From Aristolochia californica (Eukaryota > Streptophyta > Magnoliopsida > Piperales > Aristolochiaceae), in NCBI GenBank assembly GCA_029961685.1, contig JARWKL010000016.1, forward strand, positions 3,473,207-3,537,206: 64,000 bases of DNA, in the 5' to 3' direction. The stretch's first letter is position 1. The number at the start of each line of letters is the position of its first letter. The position numbers and the translations under genes were made by a program. Shown one piece after another: positions 24,201-37,400 of this stretch. Below the pieces are notes generated by a model. The model saw only the letters and a program-made list of their open reading frames with translations, was not told the origin of the DNA and did not search any database.

Positions 24201-27126
24201 CTGTCAGAAAGACGTATATATCCAAAGGACCAAAAGACTGATATAAATGCTGCAGCAATGCCACCAGCTGTGGCATAAAATGTTGCAGGTGATGTGATTT
24301 TCCCAGTAATAACTGAAGAGAATGATAATATTACAGCCGCCACAACAGTGCACACCAGCTGGCCCCAAAACCCAAAGCTACCCAGTCGTTTGAAATATCT
24401 AGAAGTTTTCTCTAGCCTCTTAGCAACCTGCACATAGAAGCAGCAACTCATTTGCAAACCATTTTATAGATGTTGAATTTAAAAAGAAGCAGAGGAATAT
24501 CATACAAAAAATAAATATCAGAATGGCATATGGGTGGACTAATGGAAATCTTGTCGACGAATTCAAGAAAATGGGAGTCAAGTGTAAATTGAGGAATAAG
24601 TATGTCCCAAAGGGACTTTTTCCATAATGTCAATCAGATATAAATGGAACTTGAGGAGAAACACAGAGAAAAATGTTGGATGGATCAAATAGATGACATT
24701 TGGCATGCTATGTCATAGGGCATATTCTGTAAAGGGTGAAGGAATTACTCTACAAGATAGCTGTACACTAGCCTTTTTGCAGAACAGAACGTTGGGAAGA
24801 AGAAACAACACTGGTATAAATAAAGGAAGCAAAATGCGAATTATTTTTTTGAACGGTGCAAAGTTTGACCAAGAAATCAAGACACAAGAAAAGATGTTGG
24901 ATGGGTGCCCCCTCTTTGGCAAGGGAATCAGCCAATGAATTTGTCAAGCGAGGAACATGCTTCGAAGAAATTATCAAATGAACCTACAACTGTGCCTCGT
25001 GAATCTCAATAGAGGATCAACCATGCCTTTAGCCCAAGAAACAACGACTAGAGTATCCCCTTCAAAATCAATGGCAAGAGAAATTTTTCATGGTAATGGA
25101 CAACCACTTGAAGAAGATCTCCAATCTCACCTTTCTGTGTAAACAACCTCACATAGGGGTCAAAAAAGAAAATAAGACTACCCCTAAAGATCACGAATAG
25201 CTCTCCCGATGCCACCTGGACCATGATAACACTTGGACCTCCCATCAAAATTAAGCTCAAAACAACCAGCAACTGGCACAAGTCACCTAGGACAGCATGC
25301 AGCAATGCTTCTCCAATTAATCCTCAGCTATTATCTTTGAACTTGTTTTTAAGTTGAGTCCATGAAAGGACTGTATGAATCAAGAAAGTTTTACTAGAGA
25401 CAACACCTAGGAGTAGCATAGATAAATAAGAAACTGCAAGATAGTTGTTTTGATAGTATGGGGATCTATACTGCAAGATAGTTGTTTCGATAGTATGGGG
25501 ATGTTAGATAGAGGCCAAACAATGTGCCATTTGGAACATTATTAGCAATTTCAGTCAACATGCCTATGAGGGGTAGAAGAAGACTGAAATTGACACAGAT
25601 AGAGCAGTGAAGAAAAATGTTTTGAAGGCAATCTAACAAAGAAGCCAGCAGATAATACAGTGAAAAGGGAGAGCACTAGGAGCCAACCTCAACATGATTG
25701 GGAGATTATGATTTTTTTGTTTTATATATAAAAATTACTATACTATCACAAAACTCACTGTCATCAGTCTTCTGTTTAACAAATTCGGGCTATACACAAA
25801 TGAGTCATTGGGAACTGTAGCTAGGTTAAGCCAATACATTTGTCATGTCCATCAATTATGAAAGTGCCCACATTGTAGTAACAGGGAGTTTAACCCAAAT
25901 GGTAGTAACAGGGAGTTTAAGCCAAAGTAGAAAGGGAGACTAGTCAATCAGCAAGATAGTATAACTGGTCGGCTCTATCACGTGATTTTAAAACTGGTCC
26001 CCAGATAAGGGATCCACAATTATTTGTAAGGCAAGGTATACACACTTTGTACTTATTGTGACAATAGAGTCCCAAGCAAAGAGCATAGCGTACAAAAGAC
26101 CCAGATCTTATTTAAATTGGCCAGTCAAATCCAATCAGGATTCTCCTGTATAGGTATCTGTTGTTTCAAAAATCAAAATATGACACCAGCGGAAACATTT
26201 ACTCTAGATGGTTACTATAGGCTTTTCAAGTTTGTTAACTATCTACTCGTTTTACAAGTTCATTTGAATTTAGACTTGCATCTCTTTGAAACCACTAAGA
26301 AAACAAGAATACTAAAAGAAGCCTAAGAATGCTTGAGTACCAACTAATTCTTTAAAAATGACAAACGACATGAAACTGCAAAGGGACCACGAGCATTAGT
26401 TAATTAGTATTTTCATTTCCCAAAATGCAATAATGCCTACACACATGAAAACCCATCCAGAAGATAATTGCGGCAGCGAGCCAGCCAAGCAGCAGAAACC
26501 CTCAGACAAGAATTTCAATAAACTGAAGAGAAAAAAATTCAGTGTCAAGGGATGCAATTGGCTGATCCACACTCACTCAAACAAAAAAAAAAGGGGGAAG
26601 AATCACGGCCAACTGCAATATCCTTATCGCATTCCAGCTAAAACTTAGGCAATAATTAGAATTTCAGAAAAAACTTACACCGAACTATCTTACGAGGAAA
26701 TCTTTAACCGACTCACACGTATTCCAGCTTAACTTATACCATTACAGAAATTCAGAAACTAATTATACCAAACTATCCTGCGGGTAAATCTTTAAACTAC
26801 GAACAGATAAGAAGACGAAAGAATGGAACCTGTGCGAGTTTGGCTCGCTCGGCTTCTTCCTCCGCCGAGGAGAAGGCACTGGACACCGGAGCCGAGGCAT
26901 AGGCTTTAGGTTGCGAACTTTTCAACGGCGGCAAGGAGAATAAAGAAGATTGGGAATACAAGTTAAGCAGATAAACTGGCCGGCGAAAATGATGTGGGTG
27001 CGACTCAAGTGAAAGCGGTGAGATAGCGTTTCTGGGTAGCTCTCTGTGACGAGGGAGAGAAGGAATAGTGGCGGCAGTGAGTAAGACGGTGCCATTAGAG
27101 CGAATTCCGGGCAGTAACGCTTGCAT
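15299..27126 (-). CDS. TIC21: TIC21 / PIC1 chloroplast inner-envelope protein
   Basis: Four exons on the minus strand: 26830-27126, 24170-24427, 22942-23145 and 15299-15412. All junctions are phase 0, giving 290 residues. Residues 1 to about 85 are a Ser/Leu/Pro-rich transit peptide. The mature part opens AKLAQVAKRLEKTSRYFKRLG and has four hydrophobic spans (about 119-139, 146-169, 198-220, 240-270) with SPATFYATAGGIAAAF, FWSFGYIRLS and SPVLALDVFLVQ. The last exon encodes ASANTILSHFLGLVSSLELLRSVTLP. This matches the TIC21 family in order and length. The family is reported as a component of inner-envelope protein import (TIC21) and as an iron permease (PIC1); the sequence does not decide between them. 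Intron 3 is 7.5 kb because a copia element with a nested TRIM sits in it. Intron 1 (2.4 kb) holds a LINE RNase H remnant. All exons are intact, so the gene should work if the long intron is spliced. Confidence 0.92.
16253..16573 (-). repeat. 3' LTR of the copia element in TIC21 intron 3
   Basis: 321 bp, aligned over its whole length to 21547-21866. On the minus strand it begins TGTTAAAATACCAG right after the polypurine tract. Its far end, TTTTTTA, has lost the canonical CA. Confidence 0.9.
16574..16585 (-). other. Polypurine tract of the copia element
   Basis: The minus strand reads CTTGAGGGGGAG immediately before the 3' LTR. This is the usual plus-strand primer site in plant copia elements. 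Confidence 0.85.
19423..19698 (+). mobile_element. 276 bp TRIM/SMART-type LTR retrotransposon, nested in copia
   Basis: Two 82 bp terminal direct repeats (19423-19504 and 19617-19698) with TGTTATGG...CTTAACA ends flank a 112 bp internal region. The internal region starts, after two bases, with TGGTATCAGAGC (19507-19518), a perfect Met-tRNA primer site, and ends in a purine-rich GAAGGTGGAATGTGA. A perfect 5 bp target duplication, tcctg, lies at 19418-19422 and 19699-19703. There is no coding capacity, so it would need proteins from another element. The LTRs differ from each other at only a few positions, and it sits between the protease and integrase parts of the surrounding copia. Confidence 0.93.
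21535..21546 (-). other. Primer-binding site of the copia element
   Basis: The minus strand reads TGGTATTAGAGC directly after the 5' LTR. This is one mismatch from the common initiator-Met tRNA site TGGTATCAGAGC. Confidence 0.85.
21547..21866 (-). repeat. 5' LTR of the copia element in TIC21 intron 3
   Basis: 320 bp. On the minus strand it begins TGTTAAAATACCAG and ends CTCATATTTTTCA, so the TG...CA ends are intact. It differs from the 3' LTR by scattered substitutions and a few small indels. Confidence 0.9.
24700..25320 (-). mobile_element. LINE-derived RNase H remnant in TIC21 intron 1
   Basis: Minus-strand frames, broken by shifts, give the pattern of the plant LINE RNase H (RVT_3-like) domain: ELNFDG and a GPGGIGRAIRD block, then a DTLVVVSWAKG block, then HVPRLTNSLADSLAKEGA near the end. 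No upstream reverse transcriptase and no target duplication were seen. Confidence 0.65.
25433..25503. repeat. 37 bp tandem duplication in TIC21 intron 1
   Basis: actgcaagatagttgttt and the following tgatagtatggggat block occur at 25433 and 25470 with a single difference (tttga versus ttcga). Confidence 0.85.
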
Positions 27127-28560
27127 TTTTCCTGAAACTGTCTCAGAAGAGTGCAGAGGCAAGAGGGTCTCTGCACAACCAACACTTCAGGAACACAAAG
27201 TTTAAACTTATTAATCATTATAAGAATTTTATAAGATTCTATTAATTAATAAAATCCTCCAAAATTGCTATTTATAAAGACCACCATAGTTCAAAAGAAA
27301 AAGAAAAAGAAAATTGCATCGCCTCCATGAAAGGTTAGTGAGCAAGGAGGACACAAACCAGAGAAAAACAAAAACCCAAAGGTTATTCCTGAACTTTATG
27401 AAGGTAAAGATTAAAAGGGAAAGAAGGGCGTTGACATCATTTCTTCACAAAAAACATACAATGGGAGACTTCAAACTCAAGACCTCCGCATAGAACAATA
27501 TTTTTTAAGGGGATCATAGGGATGCATATGAATATTGACTTGACTATGCATCAAGCACAAATTATAAGTACCTAAAGAAATATATTTGATGAACCTTGGA
27601 AGTGTTATTAGAAAGACCAGCCAATTGATCTTGATTGATGATCAAAATTGAAGTAACTCAGCCACCAATGGATCGATAGTCAAATTCGAAGCTCCCTCAA
27701 CATCGACAATTATCGAAATCAAGGTTCAATGAAGCCAATTATATCGACTTGCCATCATAATTAAGTTACAAGAATGTGCTACTTTGGTTCCAATAGTATT
27801 GGTCCTACAACTTGTAAAATTTTCATGGGTTGAAGACTTGTTAAAGAGAAAATGACTGAGAGAGGGGGATGGTTGGACTACCCTCACTCTTTAAATAGTG
27901 TTGAAAATCGAGAGTTGATGAAAGTCAAAAGTGCTAATACTCCACCAAATTCTCGCTTCGAAATTACAAGAAGCAAATAGTCTATTATAACTCAAAATGG
28001 CTATATATAAGATGTTGAATCAGATGTTGAAGAAAGTCCATTAATTACGGAAATTTTGAGTTAGATGTTGGAATAGTTGCTTGTAAATAAACAAGAAAAA
28101 AATAAAAAAAACACAATTTTATCTATTATTAAATTAATTGTTATTTTGTTTGTAACTGATTACTTTAGTCATAAATCTTGGAAATATTTATTTAAGAATA
28201 ATTTTTATACTTTAAAAATGTATATTATCTTCCAATTCATATTGTACAAGTATGGAGGTACATTTCAAAGCACATATATTATTTATATAAATATTAATAA
28301 ATAAATATTTTTAAAAATTAATTATTAAATTTGAAGAGTAACAAATTAATTTAAATTTTATTAATAAATAATATGGTTGTTCTTGAAACATATACTAAAT
28401 ATGAATTATTCAAGCATTTAAAATAGTTATTAATATTTTAAACAATTATATTAGAAAAATTTTATATAATTTTTATAACCATTAATTAAATATTTTAAAT
28501 AAATAATAATAAATTTAATGTCATTAACTTAATATTAAACAAACTCGACGTGTATACAAG
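27127..28560. other. TIC21 5' flank and AT-rich intergenic DNA
   Basis: Probable TIC21 promoter and 5' UTR near 27127-27300, then AT-rich sequence without recognisable genes. From about 28080 the base composition becomes strongly AT. Confidence 0.55.
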
Positions 28561-30012
28561 TAGGGGTGGCTTCGAACCGAGCCGGCTCGCGCGCGGCTCG
28601 AGCTCGGCTTGGTTCGATTCGGTATAGCTGGATCTCGAAGTTTGAGTTAATGAGCTGAGCTCGATCGAATCAAGGTTCGACTCAAAAGCTCGCAAGTCGG
28701 CTCGTGAGTCGCGCCCCCCTCCCCCTCGTCCCTTCTTCATGCTCTTGAAAAAATCTGAAGAGATATTTTAGTAGAAATACGTTTCTAGAGACTATTAGTG
28801 GTTTTTTCAATAAATGTTGAAAAAATATTTTTAGTAGAAATATAGGGACTATTAGTGCCTCATGTTTTTTGGAAACATTTTTCTAATTAAAAATTTTAAT
28901 TAAAAATCATATAATTTTTTAAGTAAGATTTTCTTGCCAAGATAGGCTAGAAACTGTATAGAAAATTTTTGAATAATTATTTGACAGTTGATGCTATAAT
29001 ACTTTTAGCATGGGGCAATTTTCATATCAATTTTGTGTTTGACAATTTATTTGATTAAAAATTTATCGATAAGTATAGTAATATATTAGATTAATTGTTA
29101 ATTTTTATTTATTTCCCTAGAAGAGGCAATAAGAAGTCCATTTAACTTTCCTAAGAAAATTTTAAAATATTTCTTGTAATTTTCTAGTAAGTCTCTAATA
29201 GTAATAGGATTTTATTTAAAGGTGTTTTTGGAAATTTGTATTAGAGGAAAAACTATAATGTTTTTTCTATAATATAAATTTTCAATCAGGGGCACTAAGG
29301 AGGCCATAGTAAATTTATGGCTAGATTAAAAAATTACAAAATAAGCTAGACAACATTTGGGGTAAAAAATATTAATATTGGTGGGTTCTAATCCATTATC
29401 GAGATTCAATCCCAAATCTCCCCTATCATTCTTTTTTTGAAAATGTATGCATAATTTTATAAATAGTTTATTTGACATATACTTTTATGTAGAGTATTAA
29501 ATATAAGTTAACCTCGAACTCGGCTAGAGCTCAAACTCGGTTAAAATTATTAGGCTCGTACTCGATTATAATTTTAGGCTCGAGGCTAGGTCGACTCGAG
29601 CTCGAGATTGAAATCTTTAAATCAAACTCAGCTTGAATATAGGAAGGTTCAGACTCAACTGGATTCGATGTCACCCTTATGCCTAATTTTAAGTAGAGGT
29701 CATGCCCAATTTTATGTAAAATGTATGCTCAATTTTATGTAAAATGTATGTATAATTTTATATACATTTTATTTGACATGTATTTTTTGAAAAGTTTTAA
29801 ATGTATATTGGAGCTTAAACTCAAGATATGTAATTTTTAAAAAGTTTTAAATGAATGTTGAAGCTCAAGTTCTGCTTGAGCTCGATTCGAACTTGATTAA
29901 AATTATTGGGCTCGAGGCTGGGCTAGGCTCGAGCTTGAGTTCAAAATATTTAAATCAAGCTCGGCTTGAACATAGGTAGATTCGGGTTTGGCTCGGCTCG
30001 ATGCCACCCCTA
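28561..30012. mobile_element. hAT-like MITE with TAGGGGTGGC termini
   Basis: The element begins taggggtggcttcgaaccga and ends ctcgatgccacccctaa, giving perfect terminal inverted repeats TAGGGGTGGC/GCCACCCCTA, the style of hAT-derived non-autonomous elements. The subterminal DNA is packed with variants of gagctcggct on both sides. Flanks are tatacaag (28553-28560) and aatacaag (30015-30022), an imperfect 8 bp target duplication with two extra bases at the right. It contains no transposase. Part of the right side is duplicated inside the element: about 29437-29680 resembles 29742-30012, including an internal copy of the terminus, gatgtcacccttatgcc. Confidence 0.75.
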
Positions 30013-31442
30013 ATAATACAAGTTAATAATAAAATAATCAAATAAATTTTTAGAAATATTTATAATTTTTTAGGTATGAAACATGTTTATAAAATTGTAT
30101 ATATTACTAATTAAAATAAATTTAATTAATTTATATTGAAATGGAGCATATGTTAAAAAATGAAGAACAACAATTATAAATGAAAATTATAAAAATGAAG
30201 ACGAATTCAAACGAAAACATAAATAAACAAACAAAAAATAGCACAAATCAGGAAAATAATGGAAAAAACCTAATCATAAAATTTCCCAATTTATTTTTTG
30301 TTCAACTTATGTGTGCTTAATCTATACATTAAAAACTAAAATACTTTAAAACCTATTAATTTATAAAAAATCGATGTTTATTATTTGCTTAATGTTATAA
30401 CAAAATCTATTAAAAATATTTTTATATTTTCCATTTTGTGTTTCAATATAAATTTAATATTTACTTTTTTCTTTCTTTTTAGTTTATTTTATTTCATGTT
30501 AAATTATATACATATATATATTTAGGTATATTATTTTTATATTTAATTAAATTATTAATTTTTATTTGTAATTATTGTATTAGTTTAGACTAAACTAATT
30601 TTTATTTTATTTTATTAAAAAACCCTATTTAATTATTTATTATATTAATAAAAATTAATAATATATTAAATTACTAATTTAAGACCAAAAATCAAGATAT
30701 TATAAAAGTTATTAAGTATCTAGACATTATAAAAGTAGTATATTATTTTTATATTTAATTAAATTGATATTTATTAACTTATTTTGTTAATTAAAAAATT
30801 AAATAAAACTATCAGAATAAACCCATTCTCCACTTTCACTAGTTCCCTTTCATTTTCACTTACCAAAGGTAGTGTTTTATTCTAAATAAATTGGTCGACT
30901 AATTAGGTAAAAGTTCCGATCATACACAAACGTGTGTTAAATGCATTGAAGAATGTCAGTTGAGAAATTACAAGGGATGGATGGATGACAAACAGCTTCT
31001 GCACCGGCGCCAGGGGTGCTGCTGCCCTAATTATATTCTTTGTAAACGAGATTTTCTCCATCTCTGGAAGCCCCCCGCTGCAGAGACACCGTTTATAATT
31101 AATCCACTTCTAAATCATCCTATGCAAATCGCGTCAAACCTTTTACGCTGTTACCATTTCTTGGTTGGAAACGATAGAGAAGTGCTGCACCTGCAACAGA
31201 TGGTTTAGACGCCTCTCCGTAATTCGGTATTTGGTCGCGAAGAAATTAAAAGAGCAGGCGATGGTCACGAAGAAGTCCCCCATACGCCAACCTCCAATGC
31301 CGTAAAAGACGACGACGTTACCAGAGATCGAAAAAACCAGAGCTCCGCGCCCCAATCCTTATTATCCTATACATCAGACCCTACGGGGCTGTCTTCCTCT
31401 TTATCTGTTGCGCCTTTTCATTTTTGTTTTCTCTCTGCGAAA
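30013..31442. other. AT-rich intergenic DNA and KAS III 5' flank
   Basis: 30013-30830 is extremely AT-rich, with repeated tatttttatatttaattaaatt blocks (about 30530 and 30745). From about 30900 the composition normalises into the probable KAS III promoter and 5' UTR. A pyrimidine-rich stretch directly precedes the ATG. No gene is seen here. Confidence 0.55.
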
Positions 31443-34400
31443 ATGGCGACGCTATTACAGAGATTTGCCGGCCAGGTCGGTTTATCCTCTGCCGATTCGG
31501 TTAATTACGGGACATTTCAGTTCGGATCGTTAAAATCTCGCTCAGGTTTGTTCCTGTCTGCTGGAGTGCATTTTTGTAGTATTTAGGTCTTCACAGTGCG
31601 ACATTGTTCTGTTTTTTTATAAGCTTGTGCTTGTTTGAATGACGACGAGGTTAATATCCGTTTTTCTTTTATTTTTTTCTATAGGTAGAAACGTGAGAGC
31701 TTTCATTGTCAGATCCGATGGATCACTTCCCAGCTCTTGCAGTAGGAGTTCTCGTAGGCGTGCCGGAAAGTGTATTAATCATGCAGTTGCAGTTAAATCT
31801 CTCAACCTTTTCTTCCTCCTCTTTTCTGAAGTTATAATTATTTACTGCCATGAGGATGATACTGTTCTGTTAAGTTAATGATACCTGGAAGGGCTCCGGT
31901 GTCATTGCTGACTTAGAAGCAATTTGTTTCTTTTGGCTGCACGCGATGATAGTATCCGTTTTCTGTCTAATGGAGCTAGTTTGATTTTATTTTATTATAA
32001 AAAAAGATTGAATTTGATGCCTACGAAAAGAAATTCCACATTTTTTCTGATTTTTGGTCGAAACTGACTGAACCAATACATCCGTTTTTGTTAAATTTAG
32101 AGAACAACAGTTTCCTTCTTCTGAAAGTGGAATATCTTTTATGCTTTTCTAGGAAAATGCCGGTAGATCAACGAGTTCTGCCACATCTAAACCCGGGTAG
32201 GTTTTATCCTTATGCTTTTTTACCTCAGTAATTAGGTAGCTGACATGCTTGCACGATTATTGATTATCTCGAGATTCTACTTTTCTGCTTCTTTATTTGC
32301 AATATATTTTGTTACATGTCTAGGTCCTTGATGATCATTTCTTTTTGAGGTTGAAACACCGTTCCAACAACTTTCTCTCTCTCTCTCTCACACACACACA
32401 CACTCACTCTGTCACTCTCTGTCTAAGTTCTATATTTATTTTGTATGACTTCTGTGTTAAAAAAATACCTACTTTACTTACTTTTATGCTTCCATTGTTT
32501 GGTTGTATTCTACTTACTTTTATGCTTCCATCGTTTGGTTGTATTCGGTCAACTTTCTGTTTGTTATAATTTCTAATTACTAGAATTAGTACTCAGAACT
32601 GAACAGAAGACCAACACTAGAGATGTAAAAGTTCAAGACCTAACTAACAAGTGGCTGTTGGTGCTATCTTCTTTATATATGTATTTTTTTTATGAAGTTT
32701 TTTTTTTTTTTTTTTTTTGTCTTAATAACAACTAATCCAATCTTGGAGGGTTTTTTGTCCCCCACCCCCACCCTCGGCAACTAATAACATGAGGATTGTT
32801 CCAAACCTAAACAAAAACGAAATTATTACCATTAATACCCCCTTACATGTAGGTCTACATGAAACAACAACGGGCTTGAGACGTGGACAATGTATGTGGA
32901 GCATAAATTATGCCCAACAAAAGTGATGCTATGTTAAAGTTGGGTCAAGGTCCATCCTACAATGTCTCACCAAAGATAAGACACCTTTTTCGTACTAATA
33001 ATATCATGGTTTTTGTAAACCTAAACCAATTTGGGATTATTCCCAATAATGTTTTCCATAGAGGATAAGTTCAATATTACCAAGATTCACTAAAATCCAC
33101 TCTGTCACTTATTTGTCTTGCGGAATTAAATACCGTGGTTGCTAATCTCATCTCTTATGGGTCCAGTTTCTTTCGCTCCACCACTTAAAACCTTGAGGCA
33201 CACTTGCTTGGCTGATCTACATGTAGGAATTCGTGGATCTCCTTTAGCCATAGTCCAGTTGGATACGGTGAATGCTTCCTGTTTAGAATCTATACAACAG
33301 AATACACTTTTTCTTGGTTTTTGTCAGTTCTTATGAATTAACTGCTTTCTCTTCATGATCTTTTGCCACATTACCACTTCTTGTAATAGTGGTTTCATAT
33401 TTGAGAATGATTTAAGCCAGGTTTTTGAACAAAATAATTCCAATTTGAACATGTTAAAGAATGGTGCAGTACTTAATGGAATATATAGTTATTTGGAGTG
33501 ATACGTTTAGTTGGTGAGGTCCTTGGCTTCCTTAGCTAATATTGCTATGAGCAGTGAATTAATAAGTTAGTTTGGTCCTGGGAATTCTTTTGAAATTCTC
33601 TGGGAGCAAATGTTGTTAATGGAGTTAATCTATTCTCTTGAGTTTATTTGTAGGGAGGAAGAAGCCTACCATTTTTGGTTCATGTATGTTGTTTCCCCTT
33701 CAAGTGACCCAAGTAGCTCTATCTATTTTTTTTTGACTTTTTTGAAATTCGTTCAGTTTAGTGGTGGGTTTTTTGTGAATCAAAGGATGTAAATCTCCTC
33801 TTCTTTTCATTGCTCTTCTGAGTGTAATCCTTCTCTGCTGAGGTCTTCTTTCTGGTAAAAGGTGTTAAGTTGTCTGCAGAAGATGTTTGTCTGGCTTTGA
33901 CAGGGGGTGATTTTCTTGATGACATTTGGTGGGGCTGTGGAAGTTAGAGGACATCTTTGATACTTTTCAAGGTTCTGGTTTAGCTTCTTGGTTGCGTGCT
34001 AACAAAACTCATGCTCAAAATCCTCTCCTTTAACCAGTATTTTTCGTTTTTTTGCTGATTTCCTTCTTTTCTGACGGTTTGACTTTGCTTGAGTTCTTCT
34101 CCTTTTTTAATAACATGTCCAGTTCTTAAAGATAAAGAAAACCATGAAACTGAAGAAGCATTCTCCTGTGGGCTTCCTCTCTAAAGAAAATGCCCCCAGC
34201 CCCAGTCCAAGCATTTGGATGCGCTGGAAATCTATAATGAGTGCCCCCAGCCCCAGTCCAAGCATTTGGATGCGCTGGAAATCTATAATGAGTTTCCAAG
34301 ATCATCCTCCCTCTAAGCTAGCTGAATGGTAACCACCTCCTATCGCCTGATTAAAACATAGCTTTGATGGTTCCTCAGTGGGAAACCTAGATTTTGCAGA

Positions 34401-37400
34401 TTTTGGGGGAGCCTTAAGAGATCAGGAAGGCTATTTCATCTTTCTCTATTCTGGCCCCTTGGTATTGTGACTCGATGGAAGCAGAATCACAAATCCTTCT
34501 TTGTGGAGTTAGACTGTATGTGAAAGAGTGTTCTGGTTCTCTAGTCATTGGGGGGATTGCCAATGTGATTAGTTGGATGTCTAAGAAGGTTGCCTCTCCT
34601 TGGAGGTTAAGGCAAGGATTTGATGAAATTTCGGATCTTTTCTTTCCTTGGAGAATAGAATGGAAGAATGTTCCTAGGACAGAAAATACTTGTCAGATCT
34701 TCTAGTGAGAAACACCCTTCTTGTGAGAGAGGTGCTTGCGGGAGAGCCCTTAGCTTTGTTACCTAGAGATGAAATCTCAGTGTTCCTTGCATCATGGTTG
34801 TTCATTCCTTTCAAACAAACCAATCACCAATTTCAAAAGAAAAAAGGATTAAGGAATCCCGAGTTCAATTTATTGTTCTTACTATGTGGTTCGTAAGATT
34901 TACTACCAGAATAAAGAGAATCATTGTACAATTACATGATATTGGATGTTTTGATTACAATGTTACAGCTTTCATGACTCTGTTACCATTGATAAACCAA
35001 TTATTGAATGCTGTTGGAGCAATATATTGACTTGGTCAAGCTAGATACTTCCGCCAGATTCACTTGCCTAAGAAGGGGTTTCATGGGGACATCTTGTCTT
35101 CAGAAATATCCTCCCACTGTAACCTAGGGAGTTCCCCATTGTAACTTTAATGTTTCATCACTAATAAAAGCAATTGCAATTTTCAGATGAAAATTCGGCC
35201 AGGTCTCTGTGTGGTGTCTCTGTTGGTTCTTTTTTTGTGTTATAAGAGACAGAGATTATATCTTATATGCACAATGGAAAAAATCTATTTGTTTGATAAT
35301 TAGCTGAAAGCATGTCTGAGTCATATCATATTCTGGTTTGCTTGATCTGAAGTTTATTTATTCCTTCCGTCATTTGATGAGAAAGTTTCTACAGACTTGT
35401 TGTTAAGGGATGCAAGCTGGTTGGGTGTGGTTCGGCTGTGCCAAAGCTTAATATTTCTAATGATGATTTAGCACAAATTTTTGAGACTTCGGATGAGTGG
35501 ATCTCCACTCGGACTGGGATTCGTAATCGACGAATTCTTTCTGGTACGTCAACCTCTTTTATATATATTTGTGAATAGATTTATGTGTTCTAATCAATTG
35601 AATGATATTTGAATAGCCTCTTTGCTTCATAGGGGATGAAACCTTAACGGCGTTGGCCATAGAGGCTTCAAAGAAAGCTCTGCAGATGGCTCAAGTTGAG
35701 CCTGATGATGTGGATCTAGTCTTGTTTTGCACATCTACCCCAGAAGATACTTTCGGTAGTGGCCCTCAGGTGACTTTGATTGAATGTTGAATTAATTTCT
35801 GATCCAATGATCGAATGGAAATGGTTTGAAACACTGACAAGAAAAGCTCTGCACGATGGAGCCTGGAGCTGCAAATTGGGGCTACAGTCTCTACTTTTTT
35901 TTGAAATGAACTAGTCTCTACTTTTTTTTTAAATGAGCTACAGTCTCGACTTAACTTACATATTGTGTTTACTCAAAACAATCAGGGGAACCCATCTTCT
36001 GTGCTAAAAAGACTTTTATGTTTAGATTCTTCTTTACATTGTACCAGTAGAATGATATGCTTAGGTCATGCTGTTAGGGTTTGTATATTATTGATGGATA
36101 GCTACCATCTTGTAGCACTTAATACCAGTAGGAGGATATGCTTAGGTCATGTTGTTAGGGTTTGTATATTATTGATGGATAACTACCATCTTTTAGCGCT
36201 TCATACCATCCCAACTTTCCCCTCCCCAGTATGTGCTCATACTTTGTATTTCATGCTTCTTCTTTGTATTTCATGCCTCTACCAATGGTCACTTGCAAAT
36301 CATATTTTCTTCCAGGAAACTCATTTTGGTTTACTGTATGTCAGATCTCAAGAGGATTAGGCTGTACAAATAATTTATTGGCCACAGATATAAGAGCAGC
36401 ATGTAGTGGATTTTTATTAGGCCTATTGACTGGTGCTGCGTACATAAAAGGTAGCCTGATTATTTACATTCTGTATCCATCTATTTTCTTGTGTTGCAAT
36501 ATAATCTGCAGTATATTATTTGAAATTGCAGCTCTTGGCTACCAGAACGTCCTAGTAATAGGTGCAGATGCGCTTTCTAAATACGTGGATTGGACAGATA
36601 GAGGTACCTGTATTCTCTTTGGTGATGCTGCTGGTGCAGTATTAGTACAGGTATAATATGCCCACTTGTTCACGCAATTTTTCTGGAAAATTTGTAAGTT
36701 GTTTTTTTTTTATGTATAAAAATTTGTAAGTTGTTGGTAGAGAGAAAAGCAGAAAAATCCCAACGTTCCCTTCTATTGAAGTCCTAGTTTGGTGAAGTAC
36801 GTTTAAAGAATTTTTTACCTGCCACCTGTTTAGGAACCTTGTATTAAGGCAAATGACAATTGGGTGAATAAAGTAAATAGGTTTGAACAAAATCTTTGTA
36901 AAATTTTCTGCCATTATGTTCTAGTAATTGAGCAGATTAATTTCAAAGATTTATGTGTTGGTTCAGATAGAGGTAACTGCATTCACTTTGTTGATGCTAC
37001 TAGTACTCTTAAGGATGTAGGTGCTTTGGATCTCTATTTGCACTTGATTACCAGCATTAGCCATGAAATTTTGGCTCTGATTGGATACTTTTCGAAACTG
37101 CTAGTCTACTTATCAAAAAAATTCTTTTTATTCTTCTAGAAGCAGCATAGTTTTGCCAATCTAGTTCTCTTTTTGTAATGGTAAAAGTACACTCAAAAGT
37201 TATAAAGTTGTCTGCTGAAAAGTTTAAAAGAGGCTGTCCAAATAATCAATGAAGCCTTAACTTCTACTTCCCTTTGCTTTCTGCCTTCGTGACTCTCGTC
37301 TTGCCTTTACCTGATCCTTCACACATTCTGAACAGATGTTTCCAATAACAGAACTTCTCCAGCCTACTTAGCCAACAAAAAAGTTCCAACTCATTTCACA

